DNA of 64,000 nucleotides from Corbicula japonica (lineage: Eukaryota; Mollusca; Bivalvia; Venerida; Cyrenidae), in contig JAZAYU010000264.1 of assembly GCA_038501625.1 (NCBI GenBank), positions 620,001 to 684,000 on the forward strand, in the 5' to 3' direction. The notes under the pieces were generated by a model that was not told where the DNA came from, made no database searches, and worked only from the letters and a program-made list of their open reading frames with translations. A program made the translations under genes and the position numbers. This document shows positions 10,101 to 24,832 of the stretch, in pieces; positions within the stretch are counted from its first letter, which is position 1; every line of letters starts with the position of its first letter.

Positions 10101-13100
10101 AAAAGACTGTTGCACAGATGGATAAGGAACATGCCAAAGGTATTCCAAACATGTACATGAATTGCTTTCTAGAGCCTTTGCTTTACGTGGACAACTGGAG
10201 ATAGCATTGTTCCATAGGAACACTGTCCAAGAATGTGCAAAACCTACACCCAAATAAACCCAGATGTTACAGGATAGCACTCTGTCAAAAGCAGTTTCAT
10301 TGAACCACAGCTTATTGTTTTGATATGGTCACTAATTTTGGGGAATCTTCTATATACTAGTAGGAAATCATGGAAACATGGTTTAGATACAGCCAGAATT
10401 TGCATTAGACAGCCAATAATCTTAACTCTTTACTCCATATAATTATATGCATTTCTTGCATACCAGATCAGGTCATCCGGTATTTTCACCCGTGTAGGAA
10501 ATTTCGATCCTACACCCCCCCATGTAGAATGAGTCACGTGAGTGACGTCACGTCTTCAAGTATCTGACGTAATATATTCAAGTTAGTGACGTCATTTATA
10601 AAAAAGATTGCTTTAACGTCAATATTAATTTTTCAGCATAATGAAAATAAATAAGTTTGTATACTTACACAAAAATGTTATAAATAATAAAAGGTATGCA
10701 AGAAAAAGTATCTTGCATGAGAAATTCGGTAAAGATAGAAAAATCTGTCACCTCGGCTGAACTGTTTTGGCGGGAACTCGGCAGAGCCTCGTTCCCGCAA
10801 AACAGTTAACCCTCGGTGACAGATTTTTCCATCTTCACCTCACACTCATGCATGATACTTATATTTGATTATTGTGCGACCAGTGTAGATCCAGATCAGC
10901 CAACCATCTGTGCCGTCATATCTGGATCTGCACTGGTTGCATCTTGATCAGAAATAACATAATACAGTGAAACCCCCTCTTTAACGGACACCTAAGGGAC
11001 TGAGGGAAAGTGTCCGTAATAGTGGGTTGTCCTTAATTGTGGGTTTAAATCAAGAAGAAGAGAACAACATGTCTGTTCTTTAAAAAATAGCCCATAATAC
11101 CGGGGTGCCTGTAATATCGAGTGTCTTTAAATTAAAAAATTGAATAGAGCAGAATTTGATCAGATGGCACAGATGTGCTAGCTGATCTGGATCTACACTG
11201 TTCACCTATGCAATAAAGGTGTATCTGTCGAGTACAGGGTTAAACTGGTAAAGATCTTACAGACGATCTCCTTAGAATGAAATCATTATGCATAGGTTTT
11301 AGAGCTTAACAAATTTACTAGTGAAATGTTTTATAATTGATTTAGATCACTCTTGCAACAATGGGACTTCTGTAAAAAGATACTATAAAACAAATTTGGA
11401 AGATATATTACATTTTGATTCATTGGGTAAATTTAATTCATTAAATCAAAGAAGTGCAGATACCATTATTGTGTAAAGTTATTTACCCTTTATCAACATT
11501 TGTGTCTCAAGTTTTGGTCGGAATATAATACAGCCAAAGTTCAAAGCTACCCATTTTGGAATAAATACCAAATAAATATATTTAAATGCCTTTAATGATG
11601 GGACCTTTTCTTTGATTGAAGAACAGGGGTCTGACTCAAGTTGCATGGAGTATGCTTGTGGTGGTACTGGGGTTTTTACCATTGATCATTAATGGAAATT
11701 GAGTTAAGAAAGACTGGGTCCAGTTTCACAAAAAACTTCTGTTGAATATCAGAGCTTCATGATTCAGACTTCAAAATTAATATAGTTATAGTAATATAGT
11801 AAACCCTATAAGTAACACCACCTTTTGGAATTGGAGATCTAAGACTGTCCTTATTTCATCCAAACAAATTGCAGAAATCTAAGACTGTCATTATTTCATT
11901 CAATCACATTACAGAGATCTGAGACTGTTCTCCTTTTATCCAATCAGATTGTCTAGATATGAGACTGGTCTCCAATCTTGCTTATCTGGTATATTTCAAA
12001 CCTGCAAACAGAATGGATTGATTCTTCTGTCCTTGATGGAAATCAGCTTTTTTTGTCTGAATGAGTGGGCTGCAGTCCAGATTGAAGACTGAAACAACAT
12101 CGAATATTTGGAAATGTCCAGTAAATGAATTGTCTGCCTGAAAGAAGGGTCTGCTTTCTATCGCAATATTCTCTGGATTGCATATCTCTTGAGTTGAGTG
12201 CAGAACAGTTTTAACTGCGTTGTTTATTCATATGTCATTACAACTGTTTTGCACTCGGCCCATGATCTACTTTGACAAAGCAAAGGCATTAATTAGTGTT
12301 CATTGCCTAAAGGACTAAGCTTTTTATGCCAGATGATCCCTTGTGTAAATAGTAGATGGAAAAGCTGCTATATTCAATACATTCTAATTCTTTGTGTGTT
12401 TCCCAATCTTTCATTGAGTGTCTGGAGATAGTTCTAATTACCTACATGCCATTTTCTCTTGAGTATTGGGGGAATTTTCTATGTATTTTTTGAACTCTTC
12501 GACCCAGATACAGATGTTTAAGTGATTGGGGATTTCTAAAAAGAAAGTACTTCCTCAGCTTCAGTATGATCATGTTACCAAATAGATACGTATCACCTGT
12601 AAGTAGCCAGCTATTAGACATGTATAAGCAACTGAATGAATGGTATTTTTTTGTGACCTTCAAACTCCGGCTGTATATAAGCTGTGGTATCATTGTATTT
12701 CATAAGAGATTTATTTTTGCATATTTTGCACAAGGGAAACTGTGCATAATCAAACCCCAGCAAAATCAATCATTGATGTTTAACCCTTTATCTGCATAGA
12801 TATACCTTTATTGTGTGTGGGAACAGTGTAGATCAAGATCAGATGGCAAACCCATGCTGTCTGATCAGGATCTACACTGTTTGCTTAAAGATTTATTAGG
12901 CTATTTGTGATATATGTGTTATATATGCAACCAGTGCAAATCCAGATCAGATTGCACAAATGTATTGGCTGATCTGGATTTACACTCTACCCCCATGCCA
13001 TAAAAGATTATATATGGGGTAAAGGAAATGAAAAGAATGGAAAATAAGGATACCACAGTAAAAGAATGTTATATTTTATGACCTTGAAACAAAGAAAAGA

Positions 13101-16100
13101 AATCTTGGAATTGATTTATTTTAGTTCGATTCATGTTAACATCTTAATATAGCTTGAGTATTTCCTTTTAATATTATGCTTATAGCAGTTATGTCAATGA
13201 GTGATTTTCAAAGTCTGGAATCATTGCAGATCATTATTTTGCTTTAGGGAGGTAGGCTTTACTTCCTGTACCCTTAAGTGGCTTAAGGCTGAAGAACTTG
13301 ATCATTATTATACTTTGCTCTTTTACTTCCCATCTGTAAAATATCCTCATTTGATTACTGAAAGTTCCTGAATGGGACCCAAAGAACATAAATTACATTA
13401 AAGACTTAATTAATTAAATGAACCTAAAGAATTTCAGACTGGTTCCAATTTTATTTCAGAATACAAGAGAGCCAAACAAGAGATCAAGAAATGTGCATCA
13501 GACACAGTCCGTCTTCAGAAGAAAGTAAAGAAAGGTATAACAGCATTAGAGATCTTGGCTTCTGCATTTAAAAAGCCCATTTTTTTTTCATTTTTAACCA
13601 AATATTGATTCTTATTAACCCTTTACCCCATAGTTACACCTTAAATGCATGGGCGAACAGTGAAGATCCAGGTCAGCCATCACATTTGTGCTATCTCATC
13701 AGGATCTACACTGTTCGGTTGTAGATCATTGGGTTATTTCTGATCAAGATGCAATCAGTGCAGGTCCACATTAGATGGCAAGGATGTGCCAGCAGATTTG
13801 GATCTACACTGGTCACACAAGCGTTAAAATGCATATATATGGTGTAAAGGGTTATTATGCAATTATTTGGTAATTTATTATTATAAGGCTTGGCATAACT
13901 GTAATGGATACTGATTTTAGGCAAGCCTTTATTTTCTAACCATATCTTACATTGGGTCTATTAAGTTCAGGGCCCAAGATCATAAAACTAAGATTGGGGA
14001 CCAGTCGCAAATGTTATGTTTCTGATTTGCTGAAATGGCGACCAGTCGCTATTTCAGCCAATCAGATGCTTGATATTTGAGACTGGTCTACAGATTTAAG
14101 TTTATGATCTTGGGCCCAGCTTTTCCTTTGTGTATATTGTGAATATGCTTCTATTATTGTGGCAAACTTTTATTTGATTTACTTCATGCACAATATTTAT
14201 TTGCCTACAGTAGTAGCCTTCTGATGTAATTGCGGTATTTGATTACATATATTGCATAGCTTAGCTAGTTCAGTTATGAAAACATTAAAATTTATAAACA
14301 TCACATATAGGGCACACCATGTCAGAACATCTGTCTGCTTTTCTTGAGCTGATTTCAGATTTAGGCAGTTATTTTTTAGAAAAGACAAATCTGGCCAGAA
14401 AAGGATAGGTTTAAAGAGATCCTCCCGAAACATGATTTCCCCAACTGCATCTGCTGAACCATTTGCCTTTTTCGCCCCACTCCACCACTGTATAATATTT
14501 ATATGGTATAAAGAAATAAACAATTCTTTAAATGATTAATTGTAATTTTAGTGACACTGAGAAATTGTCCGTAACATAACAAATCTGGAAATGATTTAAT
14601 GTCTTTTAATGAAACTGTCAGTGAGTAGTTCCTTCACATTGCAATGTTCGTAACAACAAGTAAATAGCAAAACATAATAGCATAAAATTTATACTGTATG
14701 CCTGGAATTATTTTCCACAGTATGTTGTATAATTAAGAAAAAACCGAAGGTTTTCAAGACAATAAGAGATTGTCCTCATGCAAAGTTTGTTCACATAACA
14801 TTGTTCGTAAAATCAAGTTAATAGCAAGCCATAATTGCATAATTACTTTGTGCCTAGAAATATGAATAAATTCTCAGTTAATTTATGTGGTAAGCACTCT
14901 TTTGTTTCAATCCATTCGCTATAATTTTAGAGATGAAAAAATATGTTTAAACTAATAAAGAAAGCTAAATTAAAAAAAAAGAAGGTTTTTCTCTAATGTT
15001 GTAAATTGTGGTCTGACACATAAGCACATAAATCTTTTAGGAACTGGTATGGAGACTGGTATTTCCAATTGCTTTAAATTTGAACATGTTTTAGTCAAAA
15101 TCAGACATGATAGATGTGTGCCAGCTGATCTGGATCTGCACTGGTAGCAAACATGATAAATCCAATATGCATGGTCCAAAGGTTTAAAGCTGCTCCTTGA
15201 ATGAGCATCAATTTTTTTTTTCATTCTGAGGTCTTCTGATAAGGTATAGAAAATAGAATCCATGATAAAACATGATAAAATAATATTTTTGAGGATATTC
15301 CAAGTAATGTCTAAGAGCTGGCATAGACCATATTCTACAGGTGGTTTTCTCCGAAACCGTTCCCTTATCATCATGTTGATATAATGTTGCAAAACACGAA
15401 GATAAATACTTTCAGAGCTTATCACTTGTGAAATACAGCAGGCCGCACAACTCAATATTTCAATACTGTTTATTGAATGTTAATCAAGATAAGAGAAGAC
15501 ATGTGAGCAGTTTCAGGCACTAAAGTAATATTTTCCCTCAATAGAAACTTTTATTAATGATAAAATTATAAATTGCAAGCATAAAGCATGGCATGAATTG
15601 CAGGCAGAAATTACAACAGTCTTGCAAGCAACCCTCAAGACATTTTCAGAAGAGAGATACTGTCTCCAGGGGTTAAGTAATTTTTGCAATGTAATCGTAA
15701 TTGAATGTTAGTGATTATATTGTATAATGTAATTTTATGTCATCTGTAATTGAACAAGTTTGATTAACATGCACTCAAAATTTAAGTAAATGATTAATTG
15801 TAATTTATTTAACTACATTTTCAAATAACTGTACTCATAATTCAGGGAATTAAGAAATAGTTATTCATTTTACTCCTTTTCCTAATAATTGTACTTGTAA
15901 TTTAAGTAATAGAGAAATAGTAATTTATTTAATTACTTTTTCAAGTAATTAAACTCATCTCTACCTCTCATACATGTTCTTTATCAATTTGATTAATTAC
16001 ATGTAATCTTAAATTAAGTAAATGAGTAATTGTAATTATTTAACTACATTTTCAAATAACTTTACTTATAATTTAGGGAATTAAGAAATAGTTATTCATT

Positions 16101-19100
16101 TTACTCCTTTTCCAAATAATTATAGTTGTAATTTAAGTAATAGAGTAATAGTAATTTATTATGCCCCCCTTCGAAGAAGCGGGGGTATATTGCTTTGCAC
16201 ATGTCGGTCGGTCGGTATGTCGGTCGGTATGTCGGTCGGTCCGTAGACCACATCTTGTCCGATCAATAACTAGACAACGCTTTGTGATACAGTCCTTATA
16301 TTTGGTGTGGAGGTTGGTCATGACCAGTAGAAGACCCCTATTGATTTTGAGGTCAGTAGGTCAAAGGTCAAGGTCACAGTGGCCTTGACCACAAAAACCT
16401 TGTCCGATCAATAACTAGACAACGCTTTGTGATACAGTCCTCATATTTGGTGTGGAGGTTGGTCATGACCAGTAGAAGACCCCTATTGATTTTGGGGTCA
16501 GTAGGTCAAAGGTCAAGGTCACAGTGGCCTTGACCACAAAAACCTTGTCCGATCAATAACTAGACAACGCTTTGTGATACAGTCCTCATATTTGGTGTGG
16601 AGGTTGGTCAAGACCAGTAGAAGACCCCTATTGATTTTGGGGTCAGTAGGTCAAAGGTCGAGGTCACAGTGGCCTTGACCACAAAAACCTTGTCCGATCA
16701 ATAACTAGACAACGCTTTGTGATACAGTCCTCATATTTGGTGTGGAGGTTGGTCATGACCAATAGAAGAACCCTATTGATTTTAGGATCAGTAGGTCAAA
16801 GGTCAAGGTCACAGTGGCCTTTGCATACAAAAACGTTGTCCGATCAATAACTAGACAACGCTTTGTGATACAGACCTCATATTTGGTGTGGAAGTTGGTC
16901 GTGACCAGTAGAAGACCCCTATTGGTTTTGGGGTCAGTAGGTCAAAGGTCAAGGTCACGGTGGCCTTGACAACAAAAAACCTTGTTCGATCAATAACTAG
17001 ACAACGTTTTTATGTTTATTTGTATAATAAAATAAAATACTTCTCAGTGTAAAGTTGTGATTATTTTTCCCCATGACAATTTCAAGTAAAGATATATATT
17101 AATGATCCATAACATTAATTTTAAACTATTTCAATATATGCCGTGTCATAAATAGGCACTGATTATCACTCACTTGTGTTTATTAAATGCTTTGGTTTCG
17201 TATGGATGGTCACTAAAGCCTGCACATTACCGGAATTGACATAACACTAGAGCTACTATATCTCCGCCAATAGCGAATATTTGATTTAAATTACAGTAAA
17301 ATCCTTTGTGTTAGACTAGGTTAATCTACACGCGCTTATGTTTGTCGAGGTAAATGTAATCCTCTCATTGGATGACCTGGTTATTGATATATAGGAGTTC
17401 CACCGTCTTGTAAATTGCTTTCATGACTGGTACCCTTCATTGCTAAAGCTTACAAAAGTCTCTAAATTTCCAAAAATTTAAATTCAATGCTAATAGATAT
17501 CACTTGCACGTCAGGGGGGGCATTTGTGTTTGACAAACACCTCTTGTTTAATTACTTTTTCAATTAATTTAACTTATCTCTACCTCTCATACATGTTCTT
17601 TATCATTTGATTAATAACATTACTAATAATTTAAGTAAATGAGTAATTGTAATTTATTTAACTACATTTTCAAATAACTGTACTCATAATTCAGGGAATT
17701 AAGAAATAGTTATTCATTTTACTCCTTTTCCTAATAATTGTACTTGTAATTTAAGTAATAGAGAAATAGTAATTTATTTAATTACTTTTTCAAGTAATTA
17801 AACTCATCTCTACCTCTCATACATGTTCTTTATCAATTTGATTAATTACATGTAATCTTAAATTAAGTAAATGAGTAATTGTAATTATTTAACTACATTT
17901 TCAAATAACTTTACTTATAATTTAGGGAATTAAGAAATAGTTATTCATTTTACTCCTTTTCCAAATAATTATAGTTGTAATTTAAGTAATAGAGTAATAG
18001 TAATTTATTATGCCCCCCTTCGAAGAAGCGGGGGTATATTGCTTTGCACATGTCGGTCGGTCGGTATGTCGGTCGGTATGTCGGTCGGTCCGTAGACCAC
18101 ATCTTGTCCGATCAATAACTAGACAACGCTTTGTGATACAGTCCTTATATTTGGTGTGGAGGTTGGTCATGACCAGTAGAAGACCCCTATTGATTTTGAG
18201 GTCAGTAGGTCAAAGGTCAAGGTCACAGTGGCCTTGACCACAAAAACCTTGTCCGATCAATAACTAGACAACGCTTTGTGATACAGTCCTCATATTTGGT
18301 GTGGAGGTTGGTCATGACCAGTAGAAGACCCCTATTGATTTTGGGGTCAGTAGGTCAAAGGTCAAGGTCACAGTGGCCTTGACCACAAAAACCTTGTCCG
18401 ATCAATAACTAGACAACGCTTTGTGATACAGTCCTCATATTTGGTGTGGAGGTTGGTCAAGACCAGTAGAAGACCCCTATTGATTTTGGGGTCAGTAGGT
18501 CAAAGGTCAAGGTCACAGTGGCCTTGACCACAAAAACGTTGTCCGATCAATAACTAGACAACGCTTTGTGATACAGTCCTCATATTTGGTGTGGAGGTTG
18601 GTCATGACCAATAGAAGAACCCTATTGATTTTAGGATCAGTAGGTCAAAGGTCAAGGTCACAGTGGCCTTTGCATACAAAAACGTTGTCCGATCAATAAC
18701 TAGACAACGCTTTGTGATACAGACCTCATATTTGGTGTGGAAGTTGGTCGTGACCAGTAGAAGACCCCTATTGGTTTTGGGGTCAGTAGGTCAAAGGTCA
18801 AGGTCACGGTGGCCTTGACAACAAAAAACCTTGTTCGATCAATAACTAGACGTTTTTATGTTTATTTGTATAATAAAATAAAATACTTCTCAGTGTAAAG
18901 TTGTGATTATTTTTCCCCATGACAATTTCAAGTAAAGATATATATTAATGATCCATAACATTAATTTTAAACTATTTCAATATATGCCGTGTCATAAATA
19001 GGCACTGATTATCACTCACTTGTGTTTATTAAATGCTTTGGTTTCGTATGGATGGTCACTAAAGCCTGCACATTACCGGAATTGACATAACACTAGAGCT

Positions 19101-22100
19101 ACTATATCTCCGCCAATAGCGAATATTTGATTTAAATTACAATAAAATCCTTTGTGTTAGACTAGGTTAATCTACACGCGCTTATGTTTGTCGAGGTAAA
19201 TGTAATCCTCTCATTGGATGACCTGGTTATTGATATATAGGAGTTCCACCGTCTTGTAAATTGCTTTCATGACTGGTACCCTTCATTGCTAAAGCTTACA
19301 AAAGTCTCTAAATTTCCAAAAATTTAAATTCAATGCTAATAGATATCACTTGCACGTCAGGGGGGGCATTTGTGTTTGACAAACACCTCTTGTTTAATTA
19401 CTTTTTCAATTAATTTAACTTATCTCTACCTCTCATACATGTTCTTTATCATTTGATTAATAACATTACTAATAATTTAAGTAAATGAGTAATTGTAATT
19501 TATTTAACTACATGTTCAAGTAACTGTGCTCGTAATTTAAGGATGTAGGTAATTGTTATACATTCAATACAGGATATTGCTTGCCCGTCAGTGTTACATC
19601 GTTATTAAACAACTTTGCATGTAACTTGAAATTACATCATTTACCTTAAAGCAGCTGGATGAATTCTACAACAAAAATTTATTAAGGCAGTAATAAGCTT
19701 GAAACACAATAATAATAGGCATCATTATTGTACTAGAAAGTATCTCAAAATGTTTTATTTCATGGGCATCCCCACCACTTGCCTCTTACTGACACTACAG
19801 CTGAAGGAACTTTTACATACATAACTGTTACATGATGCCAATTAATTTCTTTCATAAAAGGACAATGTAAATATTTACTTAATTAAAAAGCTTCTGACTT
19901 CTTCACTTTTTGACCTTGTGTAGGATGTCCCACTATTTTTCATCTGAAATGAAGATTTATATGCTGTCAGAAAGTGCTTACTGAGTCTATTCAGGAATCA
20001 CAGATCAATGAAGTTTGCTGATATTAGGTAGAATCTGGAAGTGCAAGATGAAAAAGCAACAAAGTATTATTGAGATGATGTCCTGTAATATTATAGGTGG
20101 TCAATATTTCACTTCATGGAATATGGCTGTTACCTCATGGGCAAAGAGTCAAGATCCAGGTCCTAAATCTGCCGGCACGGGGCATTCCTGTCATCTGATC
20201 AGGATCTGAATTATTCACATTTTGATTAATTAGCCCTTTCCACCTTATATACACATTTTATCTTGTGTGTGACCAGTCAAAATCCAGAAATTTGAAATAA
20301 CCTAGTAAATTAAAAAGTGAAAAGTTCACTGTTCACCTTGGTGTGAAAAGGGTTATGTTATGTCTGACCAAAGAGAAAACAGTTTAGATCCTAATCAGAC
20401 ACTTATTGGTCAGAAATAACCATCAGATCTAAAAGGGAACAGAAATAAAAAAACACATTTTACTCCTTCTCTCTTCCAGCGCTCATTACTTGATTTCTGT
20501 TATGAATGAAAGTCGTAACCTGATTTTAACAATCAAATAAACATTTGTCAGTTATTAAAATCAATGCATAATTGAGAGTGAAAGCTAATCCTATGGCGTA
20601 AAAATAAAAGCTGATACTGTTTTTGCTAAGTGACTTCCGTCCATTGCTACAAATTTCAATAAACAAATTCATCGTAGAGAAAATGAATGTCCACTGGTTT
20701 ATTTACATCTGTCTAATGAATCGTTTTTATCTTGGAATATTATCAAGAGAATCAATCAGTGCTATTGATCTGCGACTTATTCAGTACCTTAAGTTGAAGT
20801 TAAAGTCGTTACAGAGAAAATGCTTACCATGTCTGCATGTAGTTGATATAAGTGATGCATTAATGGCTGATAATTAAGCTGTTCTATAGTTCTGTTAAAA
20901 AATGAAGTTTTTATGATGCCTTTCTTTGAAAAAAAGAAAGAAAAACAAATAAATTGTCCTGTGTACTGTGGAAAATATATTAAGGCCACTTCCGTTATTA
21001 AGTTAATATTTTTTGGACTGCATTTCTTATGAAAAAAAACAACAACAAACAAAATTTAATGTATTACAACAAAAAATTGAAGGCTTTTTTAGCAAAAAAA
21101 GTATGCTGCTTCCATTATTAAATGAATACTATTTATCGTGCCTTTCTTCTGAAAAAAAAGGGCATATAACAAATGTATTGCAACAAAAAATTGAAGGTTG
21201 CACTGAGAAAATAATTAAGGTTGCTTCCGCCATTAAATGAATGGTTTTCAGAGTGTCTTTCTTCTGTAGAAAACAATGTCTTGTTGCAAAAACTCGAAGG
21301 CTGTGGAATACTGAAGGCCGCATGCTGCTTGATAAAACAGCAATCTCATATGTTTTATTAGTCTGGCGTTGCATAAATAAGAGCATACTTAAGAGCTGTA
21401 ATAGAACGATATTTCCTGTAAAGGGAAATGAAAGCGTCCGAACTGAATGATATAGGGAAGTAACACCCTTAGAATATGTAACTGGATCTTGATCCATGAT
21501 GATTGTTGCAACAAATTTAGGTAAATAATAAAAACATTTCCTGGATAGAAAAAAACAACTTTGCGTATACTTAATTTCATATATGAAAGAAACTTGTTGT
21601 TGCTTGTTACTTATGTATTTATTTGATTGCAAAAGTCAGCCCCTCCCCCGTCACACACACACAAAATAAAAGCATTTATTCACTCAGTTTCAACTGGTAA
21701 GAGCAACACCGGTCTTCCATTTGCTGGTTTGACTGATCAGCACTGACTAAATGTACACAAGGTGTCATGCTCAATTTTGATAGCTAAATGTATATTGCAT
21801 TCTTTTGCATTTTATGTCTTCTTTGTTTTTCATGGTTATATTGTTGGTTCATAGTTCAGTAATATATTTTTGAGATGCCTCAGTAAGGGTATTTCCATAA
21901 ACTTTGAAAGTACAAAGAAATAAGCACCACATTTATTAATAGTATAGACCAAGATCAGCCTGTGTATCAACATTAAATTTCTTCAAAAAATCCTAAGAAC
22001 AAATGATTGGACCTTCGTAAAGAGAAAGCAAGTCTGTTTTACTCATACAATGGGTATATTGTTAAAAGATATTTGATTAAATATTGAGTAGATTGAAATT

Positions 22101-24797
22101 TTGATATCTAATAGTGGTATAGCCAATAAGACAAATATTTTGTTTTATATGGCAATAAAATATAATCTTACGGTGCATAGTGAAGTGCACATTAAATTAA
22201 TTTTTTGGATTGTCATGAAAACTTTTTTCTCCTTCACAGTATCTTTCCATCTTTGATAGATTTAGTTCAGCTCCAAAATGAACTGTACTCTATATTTCCA
22301 CCTCTAGAATGTTGAATATAGACCCCAGTCAGCCTGTACATTAGTGCACTCTGATAGGATTTACACTTTTTGCTATGCAATCATTAATCCTTTACTCCAT
22401 AATATATAATATATGTATTTTTATATGTGTGTAACAGTGTAGACCAGCTGGCACATATATCACATATCATTAGAAATTACCTTATGAATCTAAAAGTTAA
22501 CAGTGCAAATCCTGCTTTGATGGCATGTATGTGCCTGCTGATCTAGATCTACACTGTTCATTCATGCGACAAAAGGTCTATAAAATATGTAGTAAAGGGT
22601 TAAATTCCTGCAAAAATCACTAAATTTTGATGATGGGAATCTGTTGCAAAAGGTTTTCTAGTTCCTTTTTTCTTAAATTATCACCAGAACTTGTATTTCT
22701 TCTCCACAGCTTCGATGAATGGATCGGTTCCCACTTCACCATTATGGTTTGATGAAGGCATGTCGTGAACTATGTTCAGTATTTTAATTAGTTAATATGG
22801 CAACAATGTACACAATGTCTTGTAACATTTTTATTATGTCCGGCACTTGAGGGCATGAATTTCATCCAGGCTTGCTTTTGCATGCAAAAAGTTTAAAGAA
22901 TATCATTAAGCAAATTGCTTCATATCATTGTTAGGAAAGTTTAAAAGAATGTTGAGATAAATTATGTCATTGTTTTATAATACTTAATGCTACTATATTG
23001 AAAATATGTTATTATAAATGAAACCCTGTTTTGTCACTTGGATTGAGACTCAATTTCAAGTATAAGTTGTCCCCCTTTTCTTGATTTTTAAACCAGTGCC
23101 CAAGGTTATAAAACTGAGCATGGAAACCAGTCTCAAATCTCAAGCATCTGATTGGCTGAAATGGCAACCAGTCGCCATTTCAGCCAATCAGATGCTTGAG
23201 ATTTGAGACTGGTTTCCAATCTCAGTTTTATATCCTTGGCACCAGTACTACAAAGCCTCATCACCCAAGAATTATTGTAGCATATAATTTACCAAATTAT
23301 GTCCACAATAATTACTTTGACTGCAGACTTTAGTGTGTCATATGTTTAGGAATTGAAGGGAGATAATTAATCTACTAACTACATGTATTAAAGGGAGTTA
23401 ATTAAGCTACAGAATGGAGATGTTTGACCTCAAGTGCTAGGAGAGCCTTATTTCTCTCTGCTAACCAAGAACATCACTGCATGATGATCAATAACAGGAA
23501 AAATAAACAATTACCATTGTACAAATTGGTGCCCTTGTTGAAATCTGGACTTAAGAACTCGGTCAATATATTGTAACGTATGTCAAGGTAATTACATTTT
23601 ATGTATGACGTTATAAAAGATGATAATAATTTTAAGTTTCCTTCCAAAAGAGAGTTCTAAACAGATTTTTAGTGGGCACATTATGTTGTACTATGTGTGA
23701 CAAAAATATATTCAGAGTCTCCGTTGTTTGTGTAAAATGTGCAAAAAACTAAGAACTGAAGGGAAATCTTGGTGATCAGGTATTTTTAAGTAAAGGGGAT
23801 ATGTATCAGGTATAGATTTAACAATGAGGGAAAAGTTGCATACAGAAGTTAGAGACACTTTTATGGTTAGTTTATTTTGCATGTAAGGTTTTTAGCTTTA
23901 CCCTGTAATTAAGAAGTCGTAGTTGTAAAATGCTACTTTAAAAGAGAAGCTTTTCCTATTGTTGTGTCATTATTTTTTTAGAAGAGCTTTACCAGGCTAT
24001 GATTACCCAAGTTTAGGGCTTGTATGATTGGCTTAACCCTCATTATTTAAAAAGTACTTAATATTACAAGACCCATAACTCTTGGTATTACCAAGAATTT
24101 ATTTTACCTACAGCTTTGAAACTTTGCATTCTGGTCTGACATTATTTGATTATGGAGTTTGACAAGCACTATTTGCGTAGATTTATGTCCCCTTAATACA
24201 ACTGGAGAATTCAACTTTAATTATTAGTCAAACATTAAGTGCACCTAATATCGGAGTGGTATACATAATTCCCAATGTTATAAAACTGTGACTTAAAACC
24301 AGTCTCACATATTGAATTGCCATCGGTCAGTTTTGAGACTTTTCCCTATATTTTCCAATCAGATTGTGAGATTTAAGTCTTCAATATGTAATTTATAACC
24401 TTATAGAATGGGCCAGGGGTTTACGTTATTATGCTAATACTTGTTCTGCAAGAGTTGCAGACAGAATTCTGCTGGGTAAAGCTGATTAAATCAAACGGGA
24501 AACAGAAATACTTGATATTGAGCATGTCTTTTGATAGATTGAGTGATGTAATGGAAAAGATTTTAGGCTTTCATTTTTCCTGCACATGAATGCTGCAATA
24601 TTATATTCAATATTTTTGTTATAAAATTCACCCTCAATATTTAAAGACAAATATTTTGTTTTAACTTTGTCCTGCATTGTTAAATCAGTGTACTGGATTG
24701 AAAAAGAAACTGATCAAAAATCTTTTAGAATCTTTGCTGCAATTAGAGTGGTTAGGGTCATTAGACATTTAACTTTGAATTGGATAATCATTGTTGG

Positions 24798-24832
<35 letters not shown>

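Larger units (their letters stand above)
10432..11243. mobile_element. Family T MITE split by two later insertions
   Basis: The left end TTAACTCTTTACTCCATATA is at 10432 and the right end GAGTACAGGGTTAA is at 11243. The family T body resumes at about 10865 and again at about 11150. The inserts are a double-hairpin element (10452-10859) and a pogo-like fragment (about 10964-11145). Confidence 0.75.
15728..19520. repeat. 1849-bp higher-order tandem duplication
   Basis: From about 15.75 to 17.6 kb the sequence repeats at +1849. Each period is two 231-bp AT-rich units plus one 1.39-kb element. A third partial AT-rich unit ends at about 19520. Edges are approximate, because the breakpoints lie in low-complexity TAAGTAAATGAGTAATTG sequence. 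Confidence 0.85.

Noticed and set aside
14970..15455. Minus-strand 161-codon open frame
   Set aside because: It partly overlaps a family T fragment, has low-complexity ends and no recognisable family.
16133..18237. Identical 62- and 75-codon frames 1849 bp apart, suggesting duplicated genes
   Set aside because: They lie in the mobile element's GGTC-rich start and first tandem unit and show no gene features.
21129..21632. Minus-strand 167-codon open frame
   Set aside because: It overlaps an A-rich imperfect tandem repeat in the large intron. No domain, signal or splice context was recognised.
24798..24831. His/Ile-rich reading of the ATC run as coding
   Set aside because: It is a simple trinucleotide microsatellite inside an intron.
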